Positions 51,272 to 60,123 of a DNA stretch of 64,000 nucleotides are shown piece after piece (position 1 is the first letter of the stretch; each line of letters opens with the position of its first letter). The stretch covers positions 26,721-90,720 of the forward strand of contig JBQTIR010000025.1 in NCBI GenBank assembly GCA_052387905.1, in the 5' to 3' direction. Source of the stretch: JBQTII01 sp052387905. Lineage in GTDB: Bacteria; Actinomycetota; Actinomycetes; Sporichthyales; Sporichthyaceae. The translations under genes were made by a program, and so were the position numbers. The notes beneath the pieces were generated by a model, which did no database searches, had not been told where the DNA came from, and saw nothing but the letters and a program-made list of their open reading frames with translations.

Positions 51272-51802
51272 GTGGCCGTCAAGATCAAGCTGAAGCGCAT
51301 GGGCAAGATGCGCGCCCCGCACTACCGCGTCGTTGTCGCCGATTCGCGCACCAAGCGCGACGGGCGGGCGATCGAGGAGATCGGCCTGTACCAGCCGACC
51401 TACGACCCCTCGATCATCCAGATCGACTCCGAGCGCGCGCAGTACTGGCTGGGGGTCGGCGCCCAGCCGACCGAGGCCGTCCTCGCGCTGTTCAAGGTCA
51501 CCGGCGACTGGCAGAAGTACAAGGGCCTTCCCGGTGCCGAGGGCACGCTGCGCTTCGCCGAGCCCAAGGTCAAGCAGGGCACGGTGTCCTTCGTGGCCGT
51601 CGGCCTGGACACGGGCGCGCGTGACGCGGCCAAGACCAAGGCCAAGGCCGCACCGGTGGAGTCGCCGGTCGTCGAGGCACCTGCCGCGCAGGCTCCGGTC
51701 GCGGAGGCGCCCGTTGCCGACGAGCCCGCCGCGACGGCCCCCGCCGTCGAGGAGCCCACTGCCGAGGAATCTGCCCCGGCCGACGCCACCGCCGGGGCCT
51801 GA
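51272..51802 (+). CDS. rpsP: 30S ribosomal protein S16 with acidic tail
   Basis: 176 residues. The first 85 are standard S16 (AVKIKLKRMGKMRAPHYRVV, RDGRAIEEIGLYQP). The remaining residues, from about 115, form an Ala/Pro/Val/Glu-rich tail of a type known in some actinobacteria and also present on S2 in this window. GTG start with AGAAG and AGGAG upstream. A CATACT -10-like box at 51130-51135 fits a promoter, with a roughly 130-base leader. First gene of rpsP-khpA-rimM-trmD-rplS. Confidence 0.95.
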   Translation: MAVKIKLKRMGKMRAPHYRVVVADSRTKRDGRAIEEIGLYQPTYDPSIIQIDSERAQYWLGVGAQPTEAVLALFKVTGDWQKYKGLPGAEGTLRFAEPKVKQGTVSFVAVGLDTGARDAAKTKAKAAPVESPVVEAPAAQAPVAEAPVADEPAATAPAVEEPTAEESAPADATAGA

Positions 51803-51805
51803 TCC

Positions 51806-52042
51806 GTGCTCGAAGAGGCCCTGGAGCACCTGGTCCGCGGCATCGTCGAGTTCCCGGACGACGTCGAGGTGCGGGAGCGCTCCCGCCGGACCGGCAACGT
51901 TCTCGAGGTCCGGGTGCACCCCGATGACCTAGGCAAGGTCATCGGGCGCTCGGGCCGCACCGCCACCGCGCTGCGCACCGTGGTCAGCGCGCTCGGCGGA
52001 AAGTCCGTCCGCGTGGATTTAGTTGACCAGCGCGGCAGATAA
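51806..52042 (+). CDS. khpA: KH-domain RNA-binding protein KhpA
   Basis: 78 residues, a single KH domain with GKVIGRSGRTATALRT (GxxG loop). The partner KhpB is not in this window. KhpA binds many RNAs and affects cell division and sRNA control in Gram-positives. Placed between rpsP and rimM as in most relatives, three bases after rpsP. Confidence 0.95.
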   Translation: MLEEALEHLVRGIVEFPDDVEVRERSRRTGNVLEVRVHPDDLGKVIGRSGRTATALRTVVSALGGKSVRVDLVDQRGR

Positions 52043-52048
52043 CCGCTG

Positions 52049-52600
52049 ATGGTCGAGCTCGTCGTCGGCCGGATCGGCAAGCCCCACGGGATCCGCGGTG
52101 AGGTCACCGTCGAGGTCCGTACAGACGCCCCGGAGGTGCGGTTCGCTCCCGGGGCTGTTCTGCGTACGGAGCCGGCCGTGGCCGGCCCGCTGACCGTGGA
52201 ACACCTGCACTGGCACAGCGGTCGGCTGCTGCTCACCTTCACGGGGATCAGCGATCGCACCGCGGCGCAGGCCCTGCGCGACGTGCGTCTGGTGGTCAGC
52301 GTCGCGGCCGATGAAGCAACCGGCGACGACGACGAGTTCTACGACCACCAACTCGTCGGGCTGCGGGTGATCGCCCTCGATGACACCGTGCTCGGGTCCG
52401 TCGCCGAGGTGCTGCACCTGCCCTCCCAGGACGTCCTCGCGATCCGTCGGGTTCACGGGGGCGAAGCGCTGATCCCGTTCGTCACCGAAATTGTCCCCGA
52501 CGTCGACGTCGTGGCCGGGTTCGTCCGGGTCAATCCGCCGCCCGGACTGCTGGAGCTCTCCGACCCGGAGCCGCCGGACGACGGTTCCGGGGCACCCTGA
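52049..52600 (+). CDS. rimM: Ribosome maturation factor RimM
   Basis: 183 residues. N-terminal RimM domain VVGRIGKPHGIRGEVTVEVRT (the GxxHGxxGE signature) and a C-terminal PRC barrel from about 95 with FYDHQLVGLRVIALD and LIPFVTEIVPDVD. Assists 30S head assembly with S19. Stop and trmD start overlap (TGATG). Confidence 0.96.
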   Translation: MVELVVGRIGKPHGIRGEVTVEVRTDAPEVRFAPGAVLRTEPAVAGPLTVEHLHWHSGRLLLTFTGISDRTAAQALRDVRLVVSVAADEATGDDDEFYDHQLVGLRVIALDDTVLGSVAEVLHLPSQDVLAIRRVHGGEALIPFVTEIVPDVDVVAGFVRVNPPPGLLELSDPEPPDDGSGAP

Positions 52601-53412
52601 TGCGCGTCGACGTCATCGGCATCTTTCCCGAGTACCTCGCGCCCCTGGAGCTCTCGATCGTCGGCCGGGCCCAGCGTGCCGGTCTGCTCGGAGTGCACGC
52701 CCACGATCTACGGACCTGGACCTGTGACGTGCACCGCACCGTGGACGACACCCCCTACGGCGGCGGCGCCGGCATGGTCATGTGCCCCCAGCCATGGGGT
52801 GCGGCCCTTGACGCGGTACTGGCGCAGGGCCCGCCGGGCACTCGCGCCCGAGTCATCGTGCCCAGCCCTGCCGGGCGCCCCTTCACCCAGGAGCTGGCTG
52901 CCGAGCTCGCTCGCGCTCCGTGGGTGGTCTTCACCTGCGGGCGCTACGAAGGGATCGACGCCAGGGTCGGGGTGCATGCCGCCGGACGCCCGGAGGTCGA
53001 GGCGGTGGATGAAATCTCCCTCGGCGACTACGTACTGGCCGGGGGAGAGGTTGCGGTGCTGGTGATCGTCGAGGCGGTGGCCCGGCTGCTGCCCGGGGTC
53101 CTGGGCAACCCCGAGTCCCTTGCGGAGGAATCCCACACCGGCGGCGTGCTGGAATATCCGGTGTTCACCAAGCCGGCAACCTGGCGCGGACTGGAGGTCC
53201 CCGCGGTCCTGCTCTCCGGCGACCACGGCGCGATCGCCCGCTGGCGCCGCGACGAGGCCCTGCGCCGCACCGCGGTGCGGCGCCCGGATCTGGTGGCACT
53301 GCTGCGCGCGGACTCCTGCGATCGCGCCGATCTGATGGCGCTGGCCGAGCTGGGCTGGTACCCCGGGCCCGATGGCCGATTCACGGCCCCGCCGGGCGAT
53401 GTGGCAGACTGA
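52600..53412 (+). CDS. trmD: tRNA (guanine37-N1)-methyltransferase
   Basis: 270 residues, SPOUT trefoil-knot enzyme that prevents frameshifting. Signatures YGGGAGMVM (about 50-58), FTCGRYEGIDARV and ISLGDYVLAGGE forming the SAM knot, then GNPESLAEESH. Overlaps rimM by one base. Confidence 0.97.
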   Translation: MRVDVIGIFPEYLAPLELSIVGRAQRAGLLGVHAHDLRTWTCDVHRTVDDTPYGGGAGMVMCPQPWGAALDAVLAQGPPGTRARVIVPSPAGRPFTQELAAELARAPWVVFTCGRYEGIDARVGVHAAGRPEVEAVDEISLGDYVLAGGEVAVLVIVEAVARLLPGVLGNPESLAEESHTGGVLEYPVFTKPATWRGLEVPAVLLSGDHGAIARWRRDEALRRTAVRRPDLVALLRADSCDRADLMALAELGWYPGPDGRFTAPPGDVAD

Positions 53413-53538
53413 GCGGCTGATCGACCGCGTCACCGTTGCCCCCACGGGCTCCGGGGGGATCGCGGTCAACCTCACCCGCACACCCGGGTCCGACCACCCG
53501 GCGCGTACGCGCGCCGCGGCAGAAGGAAGCGACACGCC

Positions 53539-53898
53539 ATGCACATCCTCGACGACGTCGATGCCGCCTACCTCCGCTCGGACATTCCGGCGTTCCGCCC
53601 CGGCGACACGCTGAAGATCTCCGTCCGCGTCGTCGAGGGAAACCGCTCCCGCATCCAGGTCTTCCAGGGCGTGGTCATCCGCCGTCAGGGCAGCGGTCTG
53701 CGGGAGAGCTTCACCGTCCGCAAGGTCAGCTTCCAGGTCGGTGTCGAGCGCACCTTCCCGGTGCACACCCCTTCGATCGACAAGATCGAGGTCGTGACCC
53801 GTGGCGATGTCCGCCGCGCCAAGCTGTACTACCTGCGCGACCTGCGCGGCAAGAAGGCCAAGATCAAGGAGAAGCGCGACGCCCTCCCGGCGCGCTGA
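53539..53898 (+). CDS. rplS: 50S ribosomal protein L19
   Basis: 119 residues, AYLRSDIPAFRPGDTLKI then GVVIRRQGSGLRESFTVRK and LYYLRDLRGKKAKIKE, all standard L19. AGAAGGAAG lies before the ATG. Ends the rpsP-rplS block. Confidence 0.97.
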   Translation: MHILDDVDAAYLRSDIPAFRPGDTLKISVRVVEGNRSRIQVFQGVVIRRQGSGLRESFTVRKVSFQVGVERTFPVHTPSIDKIEVVTRGDVRRAKLYYLRDLRGKKAKIKEKRDALPAR

Positions 53899-53997
53899 AC
53901 CGATCTTCGCGCCCACCTCGGCGTCCCGACACCCCTGCTCCCCATCTGGTCGAAGTTCGCTTCGGCTCCCGGGCGTGCGGGCTAACCTCGTGGCGTC

Positions 53998-54807
53998 ATG
54001 AACTCTGAGGTGGCGGGCGTCGTGCCCCCTAACGACACGGCGCTGGGTCGGCTGGACCAGATGCTGGTCGAGCGTCCCCGGTCCCACCGTCGCACCACGG
54101 CGCCCGAGGTGGACGCGACGCCGTCCACCCGGGCTCTGCTGCGCGCCGCGCGCAAGCGCAGGATGCGGCGGATTCAAGCGATCGCGGTGCTCGCGGTGCT
54201 GGGGGCGATGCTGGTGGTGCGGGGTGCGATGTTCCAGGCGTTCTCCATTCCGTCGCCGTCGATGCAACCCGCGCTCGACGTCAATGATCGGGTCCTGGTC
54301 AACAAGCTGTCCTACGCCGCCGGTGAGGTGCAGCGGGGCCAGGTCGTGGTTTTCGACGGCCGAGGCAGCTTCATCGCCGCGGGCTCCTCACCAGGGCTGT
54401 GGGACCGCCTGCTCGGCGCCATCGGCTTCAGCGGGGACGACGAGCATTTCGTGAAGCGGGTGATCGGCATCCCGGGCGATCGGGTGGTGTGCTGCGACTC
54501 GGCCGGCAAGCTGCAGATCAACGGGATTTCGCTGGACGAGCCCTACCTTTTCGGGACGGACCTGCCCTCGACCGAGAAGTTCGACATCGAGGTTCCGCCC
54601 GGGCGGGTCTGGATGATGGGCGATCATCGAAGCCGTTCGGCCGATTCGCGTGCCCACCTCGGGGCGCCCGGCGGCGGTACTGTTCCGATGGACAAGATCG
54701 TGGGGCGTGCCATCGCGATCGTCTGGCCCCCCGGCCGGTGGACCCGTCTGCCGATTCCGCCCAGCTTCGATCCCCTGACCACGAATGGAGCCCCCCAGCG
54801 TGACTGA
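53998..54807 (+). CDS. lepB: Type I signal peptidase, copy 1
   Basis: 269 residues. One N-terminal membrane segment (about 60-78), catalytic S88 in SIPSPSMQPALDVNDRV and K153 in HFVKRVIGIPGD; the MMGDHRSRSADSRAHLG box is intact. A basic cytoplasmic region precedes the membrane segment. Cleaves signal peptides of exported proteins. A TAACCT -10 box (53983-53988) lies nine bases before the ATG, so the mRNA may be nearly leaderless. Overlaps copy 2. Confidence 0.95.
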   Translation: MNSEVAGVVPPNDTALGRLDQMLVERPRSHRRTTAPEVDATPSTRALLRAARKRRMRRIQAIAVLAVLGAMLVVRGAMFQAFSIPSPSMQPALDVNDRVLVNKLSYAAGEVQRGQVVVFDGRGSFIAAGSSPGLWDRLLGAIGFSGDDEHFVKRVIGIPGDRVVCCDSAGKLQINGISLDEPYLFGTDLPSTEKFDIEVPPGRVWMMGDHRSRSADSRAHLGAPGGGTVPMDKIVGRAIAIVWPPGRWTRLPIPPSFDPLTTNGAPQRD

Positions 54808-55768
54808 TCCTGCTGGGCCCGTTGAGCCTTCTGGGCCTGGGCCGGATCCGCTGGGCGCCGACGCAGGTGGCGAGCCGAGTTCCGTTGCGGGTGCACCGCC
54901 CTTGCCGCCGCGCCCTACCCAACGGCGCTCGATCCGCCGTTCTGAAGAGCTGCCGGAGGAATCGGATTCCGACCGGCGTCCGGTCGGGCAGTCCTCCTCC
55001 CTGCTGCGCGAACTCCCGGTGCTGGTCTTCGTCGCGCTCGGGCTCGCCCTGCTGATCAAGACCTTTCTGGTGCAGGCGTTCTTCATCCCGTCGGACTCGA
55101 TGGAGAACACCCTGCTCAAGGGTGACCGGGTGCTGGTCAACAAGTTCGCCGCGAACTTCGGTGACGTGAAGCGCGGCGAGGTCGTCGTCTTCCGTGACCC
55201 GGGTGGCTGGCTGCCCGACACCGTGCGCAACGAGTCGCACAACCCGATCCTCAAGGGCCTCAAGGACGTCTTCGTCTTCGTCGGCCTACTGCCGTCCTCG
55301 TCGGAGAAGGACCTCATCAAGCGGGTCATCGGGGTGGGCGGGGACAAGATCGTCTGCTGCACCGACGGCAAGCTCACCGTGAACGGTGTTCCGCTGGAGG
55401 AGCCCTACGTCTTTCCCGGCGACAAGGCCTCGGACCGCTCGTTCAGCGTCACGGTGCCGCCGAACCGGCTCTGGGTGATGGGTGACCACCGGTCCCTGTC
55501 CGCGGACTCCCGCGTCCACATGGACGACCCCGGCAACGGGTCGATCCCCAAGGACAACGTGGTCGGGCGGGCCTTCGTGCTGGTGTGGCCGCTGGACCGC
55601 TTCACCACGCTCGGGGTGCCGGCGACGTTCAAGCGCGATGAACTCGACGCGCTCCCGCTCAGCACCTCGGCCGCCGGCATCGCGGTGCTCGTGCCCCTGA
55701 TCATCGCCCGCCGCCGCCGCGGCTTCGTCGTTCCTCAGGAATCTGTCGCCACCCCTCGGTCCGCCTGA
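54800..55768 (+). CDS. lepB: Type I signal peptidase, copy 2
   Basis: 322 residues from GTG 54800, which has GGAG nine bases upstream; ATG 54785 would add five residues. A Pro-rich cytoplasmic region, a membrane segment (about 72-92), S100 in IPSDSMENTLLKGDRV and K174 in DLIKRVIGVGGD are followed by VMGDHRSLSADSR. A second hydrophobic segment near the C-terminus (AAGIAVLVPLIIARRRR) is lacking in copy 1. Its start lies inside copy 1, so they are co-translated. Confidence 0.95.
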   Translation: MTDPAGPVEPSGPGPDPLGADAGGEPSSVAGAPPLPPRPTQRRSIRRSEELPEESDSDRRPVGQSSSLLRELPVLVFVALGLALLIKTFLVQAFFIPSDSMENTLLKGDRVLVNKFAANFGDVKRGEVVVFRDPGGWLPDTVRNESHNPILKGLKDVFVFVGLLPSSSEKDLIKRVIGVGGDKIVCCTDGKLTVNGVPLEEPYVFPGDKASDRSFSVTVPPNRLWVMGDHRSLSADSRVHMDDPGNGSIPKDNVVGRAFVLVWPLDRFTTLGVPATFKRDELDALPLSTSAAGIAVLVPLIIARRRRGFVVPQESVATPRSA

Positions 55769-55786
55769 TCGCTGCGGCGTTCTCGC

Positions 55787-55798
55787 TACGGTGTGCCG
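55787..55798 (+). promoter_or_regulatory. -10 box of rnhB (leaderless)
   Basis: TACGGT at 55787-55792 lies six bases before ATG 55799, with no Shine-Dalgarno sequence. Confidence 0.55.
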
Positions 55799-56491
55799 AT
55801 GCTTCCCCGCGGTTCGACAGTGCGCCGCGACAGCGGTCTGTATGGCTACGAACGTGCGCTGGCCCGCAGTGGGCTCAGCCCGGTCGCGGGCGCTGACGAG
55901 GCCGGACGGGGCGCGTGCGCGGGTCCGCTCGTCGCGGCCGCGGTGGTGCTCGCGCCCGGCAAGCGCGGCGAGATCCCCGGCCTCGCGGATTCGAAGCTGC
56001 TGACCGCGGCCGCGCGCGAACGCGTGTACGCCGAGGTGCTGGCGCGCGCGGAGTCGATCGGGGTCGCCATCATTGCGCCGGGCGAGATTGACCGCATCGG
56101 GCTGCACCGCTGCAACATCGCGGCCCTACGCCGCGCGCTCGCGAAGCTGGCCGTGCGCCCCGCCTACGTGCTCACCGATGGCTTCCCCGTCACCGGCCTG
56201 GACAGCCCGGCGCTGGCGATGTGGAAGGGCGACCGGGTGGCGGCCTGTATCGCCGCGGCCTCGGTCGTGGCGAAGGTGACCCGTGACCGGATGATGACCG
56301 AGCTGCACGCGGATTTCCCGCACTACGGTTTCGCCGGGCACAAGGGCTACGTCACCGCCGAGCACAACGCCGCGCTGGCGGGGTATGGCCCGTGTCCGGA
56401 GCACCGAATGTCCTACGTCAACGTCATCAGCGCGGCGCGGGTGAACGGCGTGCGCCTCGCCGTCGGAGAGAATGATCCGTGTGAGCGCTGA
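55799..56491 (+). CDS. rnhB: Ribonuclease HII
   Basis: 230 residues. VAGADEAGRGACAGPLVAAA gives the first catalytic Asp and Glu, LTDGFPV the next Asp, and AACIAAASVVAKVTRDRMM the last. Removes ribonucleotides from DNA duplexes. ATG 55799 is favoured by the -10 box spacing; a GTG two codons earlier is also in frame. Its end overlaps the DUF2469 gene by 11 bases. Confidence 0.95.
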   Translation: MLPRGSTVRRDSGLYGYERALARSGLSPVAGADEAGRGACAGPLVAAAVVLAPGKRGEIPGLADSKLLTAAARERVYAEVLARAESIGVAIIAPGEIDRIGLHRCNIAALRRALAKLAVRPAYVLTDGFPVTGLDSPALAMWKGDRVAACIAAASVVAKVTRDRMMTELHADFPHYGFAGHKGYVTAEHNAALAGYGPCPEHRMSYVNVISAARVNGVRLAVGENDPCER

Positions 56492-56789
56492 GGATCTGGA
56501 GAACTACGAGACCGAGATGGAGCTGCAGCTCTATCGCGAGTACCGCGACGTGGTCGGGCTGTTCGCCTACGTCGTGGAGACCGAGCGGCGCTTCTACCTG
56601 ACCAACAACGTCGATCTGCAGGTACGCACAGACACCGGGGAGACCTACTTCGAGGTCACGATGACTGACGCCTGGGTCTGGGACATGTACCGTCCGGCGC
56701 GCTTCGTGAAGAACGTGAAGGTCGTGACGTTCAAGGACGTCAACGTCGAGGAACTGGCCAAGGCCGACCTCACCCCGCCGGAGAGCTAG
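56481..56789 (+). CDS. DUF2469 family protein
   Basis: 102 residues from GTG 56481, giving the family N-terminus SAEDLENYETEMELQLYREY; ATG 56472 in frame has GGAG close upstream and is an alternative. Compact, acidic, highly conserved in actinobacteria, function unknown. Invariably next to rnhB and yraN. No catalytic motif is seen. Confidence 0.9.
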   Translation: MSAEDLENYETEMELQLYREYRDVVGLFAYVVETERRFYLTNNVDLQVRTDTGETYFEVTMTDAWVWDMYRPARFVKNVKVVTFKDVNVEELAKADLTPPES

Positions 56790-56795
56790 GCAGAT

Positions 56796-56855
56796 CCCCA
56801 TTGCGTCAGCGACAGCGCGCGTTATGGCGCGCGATCTCGCTGACGTAACGAGGGG
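56796..56855 (+). terminator. Long imperfect hairpin after the DUF2469 gene
   Basis: CCCC, TTGCGTCAGCGA and GCGCGC (56796-56820) pair in order with GCGCGC, TCGCTGACGTAA and GGGG (56827-56855), with small bulges and a six-base loop. Confidence 0.75.
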
Positions 56856-56862
56856 TTGATCG

Positions 56863-56900
56863 CTATCCACAGGCGACTGAACCTGCCGTCGTCATCCACA
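56863..56900 (+). other. Pair of DnaA-box-like 9-mers
   Basis: CTATCCACA (56863-56871) and TCATCCACA (56892-56900), each one base from TTATCCACA and 29 bases apart, in the gap before yraN. Confidence 0.35.
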
Positions 56901-56965
56901 GATTGATCCGGGTCCCTTCACCGGCGCGCTGCTGCGTCGCAGGCTCATGCGCGGAGGTGGTCGCC

Positions 56966-57334
56966 GTGCGGGCGAAAGATGAGTTGGGGCGGTTCGGGGA
57001 GGACCTGGCCGCGCGCTACCTGAGTGGCGCCGGGCTGGCAGTGCTGGAGCGGAACTGGCGCTGCCGGGCCGGGGAGATCGACATCGTCGCGACCGAGGGC
57101 CGCGCGCTGGTCGTGTGCGAGGTGAAGACCCGGCGCGACGACGCCTTCGGTGGGCCGCTGCTCGCCGTTACCCCGGTCAAGCTGGCCCGGCTGCGCCGAC
57201 TGGCCGCGCAGTGGCTCGACGAGCGCGGGACGCACCTGCTGACGCGCACCCCCGGTGAGATCCGGATCGACGTGGTGGGCGTGTGGGCCGGCGGCGCCGA
57301 CGAGGTGCGGGTCGAGCACCTGCGAGGCGTCTGA
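56966..57334 (+). CDS. yraN: YraN family putative endonuclease (UPF0102)
   Basis: 122 residues from GTG 56966 with GGAGGT seven bases upstream. RFGEDLAARYLSGAGLAVLE then NWRCRAGEIDIVATEGRALV and VVCEVKTRR form the Holliday-junction-resolvase-like nuclease core (E, D, ExK). Biochemical function is not established. Overlaps comM (TGATG). Confidence 0.92.
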   Translation: MRAKDELGRFGEDLAARYLSGAGLAVLERNWRCRAGEIDIVATEGRALVVCEVKTRRDDAFGGPLLAVTPVKLARLRRLAAQWLDERGTHLLTRTPGEIRIDVVGVWAGGADEVRVEHLRGV

Positions 57335-58893
57335 TGGGGTTGGCGCGTGGGTGGGCGGTGGCCCTGGCCGGATTGACCGGGCGGCTGGTCAGCGTGGAGG
57401 CCGATGTGGGTACGGGGCTGCCCGGCTTCGCGTTGATCGGCCTGCCGGACACCGCTCTGTCGGAGGCGCGGGACCGGGTCAAGGCCGCAGTGCTGAACTG
57501 CGGCGAGGACTGGCCCAAGCAGAAGGTCACGGTGTCGCTGTCGCCGGCCGATCTGCGCAAGCACGGCAGCGGGTTCGACGTGGCCCTGGCCGCCGTGGTG
57601 CTCGCGGCGGCGGGCCGGGTTCCCGCGGCGGAGATCGCGTCGCGGGTGCTGATCGGTGAGCTCGGGCTCGACGGTGGCCTGCGGGCCACCCGCGGGGTGC
57701 TGTCGGCGGTGATCGCCGCAGAGCGGGCCGGGTTCGATCGCGTTGTCGTTCCGGAGCCGCACGCAGCCGAAGCGGCGCTGGTGGAGGGCGTGGAGGTCCT
57801 CGGCGTCCGTTCGCTGCGCCAACTGCTGGCGTTGCTGCGCGGTGAGGAGGTTCCGGATGACCCGCCGGTACCCGATCACACCCCGCGGTCCTCGACGGTG
57901 ATCCACCCGGGCGCGCAGGCGCCCGGTTACCTGCCGGACCTCGCGGATGTCCGGGGTCAGATCGAGGCGCGCTGGGCCCTGGAGGTCGCGGCCGCCGGCC
58001 ACCATCACCTGTTTCTTCACGGCGGTCCCGGCGCAGGGAAGACGATGCTGGCCCAGCGCCTACCCGGAATCCTCCCGCCGCTACGGGGTGAGCGGGCCCT
58101 GGAGGCCACCCAGATCCACTCTGTGGCGGGACTTTTGCCGGCGGGATCGCCTCTGATCACTGCGCCGCCGTACTGCCGCCCGCATCACTCGGCCACCCAG
58201 GCCGCGATGGTCGGCGGCGGATCGAAGGACATCCGACCCGGGGCCGTGTCACTGGCTCACGGCGGGGTCCTGTTCCTCGATGAAGCGACGGAGTTTCGCG
58301 CCGGTGTGCTCGACAGCCTGCGCGAGCCGCTCGAAGCGGGCCAGGTCCTGATCGCCCGGGCCGGGGTGACCGCCCGCTTCCCGGCTGAGTTCTCCTTGGT
58401 GATGGCCGCCAACCCCTGCCCGTGCGCAGCGACCGATCCACGCAGTTGTACCTGCTCCTCGACGGTGCGCCGGCGCTACCTGGGCCGACTGTCTCGCCCG
58501 CTGTTGGACCGCATCGACATCCAGGTGATGGTGGATCGGCCTAGCCGGCACGAGCTGCTGGCGGCCGGGGAGTCCGAGAGCACGGCGACGATTGCGAGCC
58601 GCGTGGTCGCGGCCCGCGAGCGCGCGGCGCGTCGACTGGCCGGTACGCCGTGGGCGACCAACGCGATGGTCCCTGGCCGTGCGCTGCGCGCGGGCCTGCG
58701 CGTCGCCGCCGAGGCGATGCCGGTGATCGAGGACGCGCTGGACGCCGGGACGTTGACTGCCCGAGGTGTGGATCGGGTGCTGCGGCTGGCCTGGACCGTG
58801 GCGGATCTGGGGGGCCGGGACAAGCCCGGTCGTAGCGAGGTGCACGCGGCGTTGATGATGCGGACGGGGATCGCCGGCGGGTGGGCGGCATGA
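57334..58893 (+). CDS. comM: ComM/YifB family Mg-chelatase-like AAA+ protein
   Basis: 519 residues. N-terminal Lon-like domain (VDVGTGLPGFALIGLPDTAL near 23-42), Walker A HGGPGAGKTMLAQRLPG, Walker B-type GGVLFLDEATEF, and a cysteine cluster NPCPCAATDPRSCTCS. In Gram-negatives ComM is a branch-migration helicase acting in transformation. Located between yraN and dprA, with overlaps on both sides, so the three form a unit. Confidence 0.93.
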   Translation: MGLARGWAVALAGLTGRLVSVEADVGTGLPGFALIGLPDTALSEARDRVKAAVLNCGEDWPKQKVTVSLSPADLRKHGSGFDVALAAVVLAAAGRVPAAEIASRVLIGELGLDGGLRATRGVLSAVIAAERAGFDRVVVPEPHAAEAALVEGVEVLGVRSLRQLLALLRGEEVPDDPPVPDHTPRSSTVIHPGAQAPGYLPDLADVRGQIEARWALEVAAAGHHHLFLHGGPGAGKTMLAQRLPGILPPLRGERALEATQIHSVAGLLPAGSPLITAPPYCRPHHSATQAAMVGGGSKDIRPGAVSLAHGGVLFLDEATEFRAGVLDSLREPLEAGQVLIARAGVTARFPAEFSLVMAANPCPCAATDPRSCTCSSTVRRRYLGRLSRPLLDRIDIQVMVDRPSRHELLAAGESESTATIASRVVAARERAARRLAGTPWATNAMVPGRALRAGLRVAAEAMPVIEDALDAGTLTARGVDRVLRLAWTVADLGGRDKPGRSEVHAALMMRTGIAGGWAA

Positions 58894-60011
58894 CCGAGCG
58901 CGGGTCGCGGGCGGTGCTCGCGCGAATCGCCGAGCCGGGGGAGCCTCGCTTGGGCGCATTGCTGGACCGACTGGGCGCGGTCGAGACGCTCGCGCGGATC
59001 GCGGCGGGGACGGCCGAGGTCACCGGCGCGGCCGCGATGCGGATCAAGCTCGACGGGGTGTCCGGGGCCGAGGAACTCGCGCGGGGGGCGGCCGTCGGCG
59101 CGCGGTACGTGTGTCCGGGCGAGCCGGACTGGCCGACCCAGCTCGACGATCTGGGCCCGGGCCGCCCCTTCGGGTTGTGGGTCCGCGGTGGGCTGGACCT
59201 GCGCCCGGCGCTGTTGCGCTCGGTGTCCATCGTCGGTGCCCGCGCTGCGACGGCGTACGGGACTCATGTTGCCGCGGACTTCGCCTCGGGGCTCGTCGAC
59301 GGCGGGTGGGCTGTGGTGTCGGGGTGCGCGCTCGGCATTGATGCCGCCGCCCACCGCGGGGCCCTGGCCGCCGAGGGGATCACGATCGGCGTGCTCGCCG
59401 GTGGTGTGGACCAGGCCTACCCGCCGAGCAACGGTGCGCTGATCGCGCGGATAGCTGAGACGGGCCTGCTGCTCAGCGAGGCCCCGATCGGTGCACCGGC
59501 GGTCCGGCACCGCTTCCTGACCCGCAACCGGGTGATCGCGGCCCTGACGCGAGGCACCGTGGTGGTCGAAGCGGCCCTGCGTAGTGGGGCAGGTACAACA
59601 GCGCGCTGGACCGACCAGCTGGGCCGGGTCCTGATGGCGGTACCTGGGCCGGTCACCTCGGCGATGTCGATCGGCAGCAACGAGTTGCTGCGCAGCGCCC
59701 ACGCCGTCGCGGTCACCCGGCCCGTCGAAGTGATCGAGGCGGTCGGAGCGCTGGGGTCCGACCTTGCTCCGGAGCGGGTTAGGCCGGCTCGGATGCGTGA
59801 CGGTCTGCCGGAATCGGCACGCCAGGTGTTGGAGGCGTTGCCGGCCCGGCGTCCGATGGGCCTGGCAGAACTGGGGCGCGAGGTAGGTCTGACAGTCGCG
59901 GAGTTGGGTGCGGCGCTGGGCGATCTCGCGGCCCGCGCACTGGTGGAGCGGGTCGAGGCTGGCTGGCGGTTGACCCGCGCTGGACGTGAGGAGTTCGCAC
60001 CGACGGGTTAG
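58890..60011 (+). CDS. dprA: DNA-processing protein DprA
   Basis: 373 residues from ATG 58890 overlapping the comM stop. Rossmann-like DprA core: SVSIVGARAATAYGTHVA, GWAVVSGCALGIDAAAHRGAL, LAGGVDQAYPPSN and NRVIAALTRGTVVVEA. A C-terminal winged-helix (about 305-370) follows. Loads RecA on incoming single-stranded DNA during transformation; in actinobacteria the role is unclear. Confidence 0.95.
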   Translation: MTERGSRAVLARIAEPGEPRLGALLDRLGAVETLARIAAGTAEVTGAAAMRIKLDGVSGAEELARGAAVGARYVCPGEPDWPTQLDDLGPGRPFGLWVRGGLDLRPALLRSVSIVGARAATAYGTHVAADFASGLVDGGWAVVSGCALGIDAAAHRGALAAEGITIGVLAGGVDQAYPPSNGALIARIAETGLLLSEAPIGAPAVRHRFLTRNRVIAALTRGTVVVEAALRSGAGTTARWTDQLGRVLMAVPGPVTSAMSIGSNELLRSAHAVAVTRPVEVIEAVGALGSDLAPERVRPARMRDGLPESARQVLEALPARRPMGLAELGREVGLTVAELGAALGDLAARALVERVEAGWRLTRAGREEFAPTG

Positions 60012-60123
60012 GCACAGCCTCGGCCGTGCAGTACGCCCGAATCGTGTCGGTGTGGCGGGATCGTCCCCCCATTCCGGCGCGGCGATGCTTGCGCCGGGGG
60101 GTGCGCCCCGCGACGTTTCTCTC

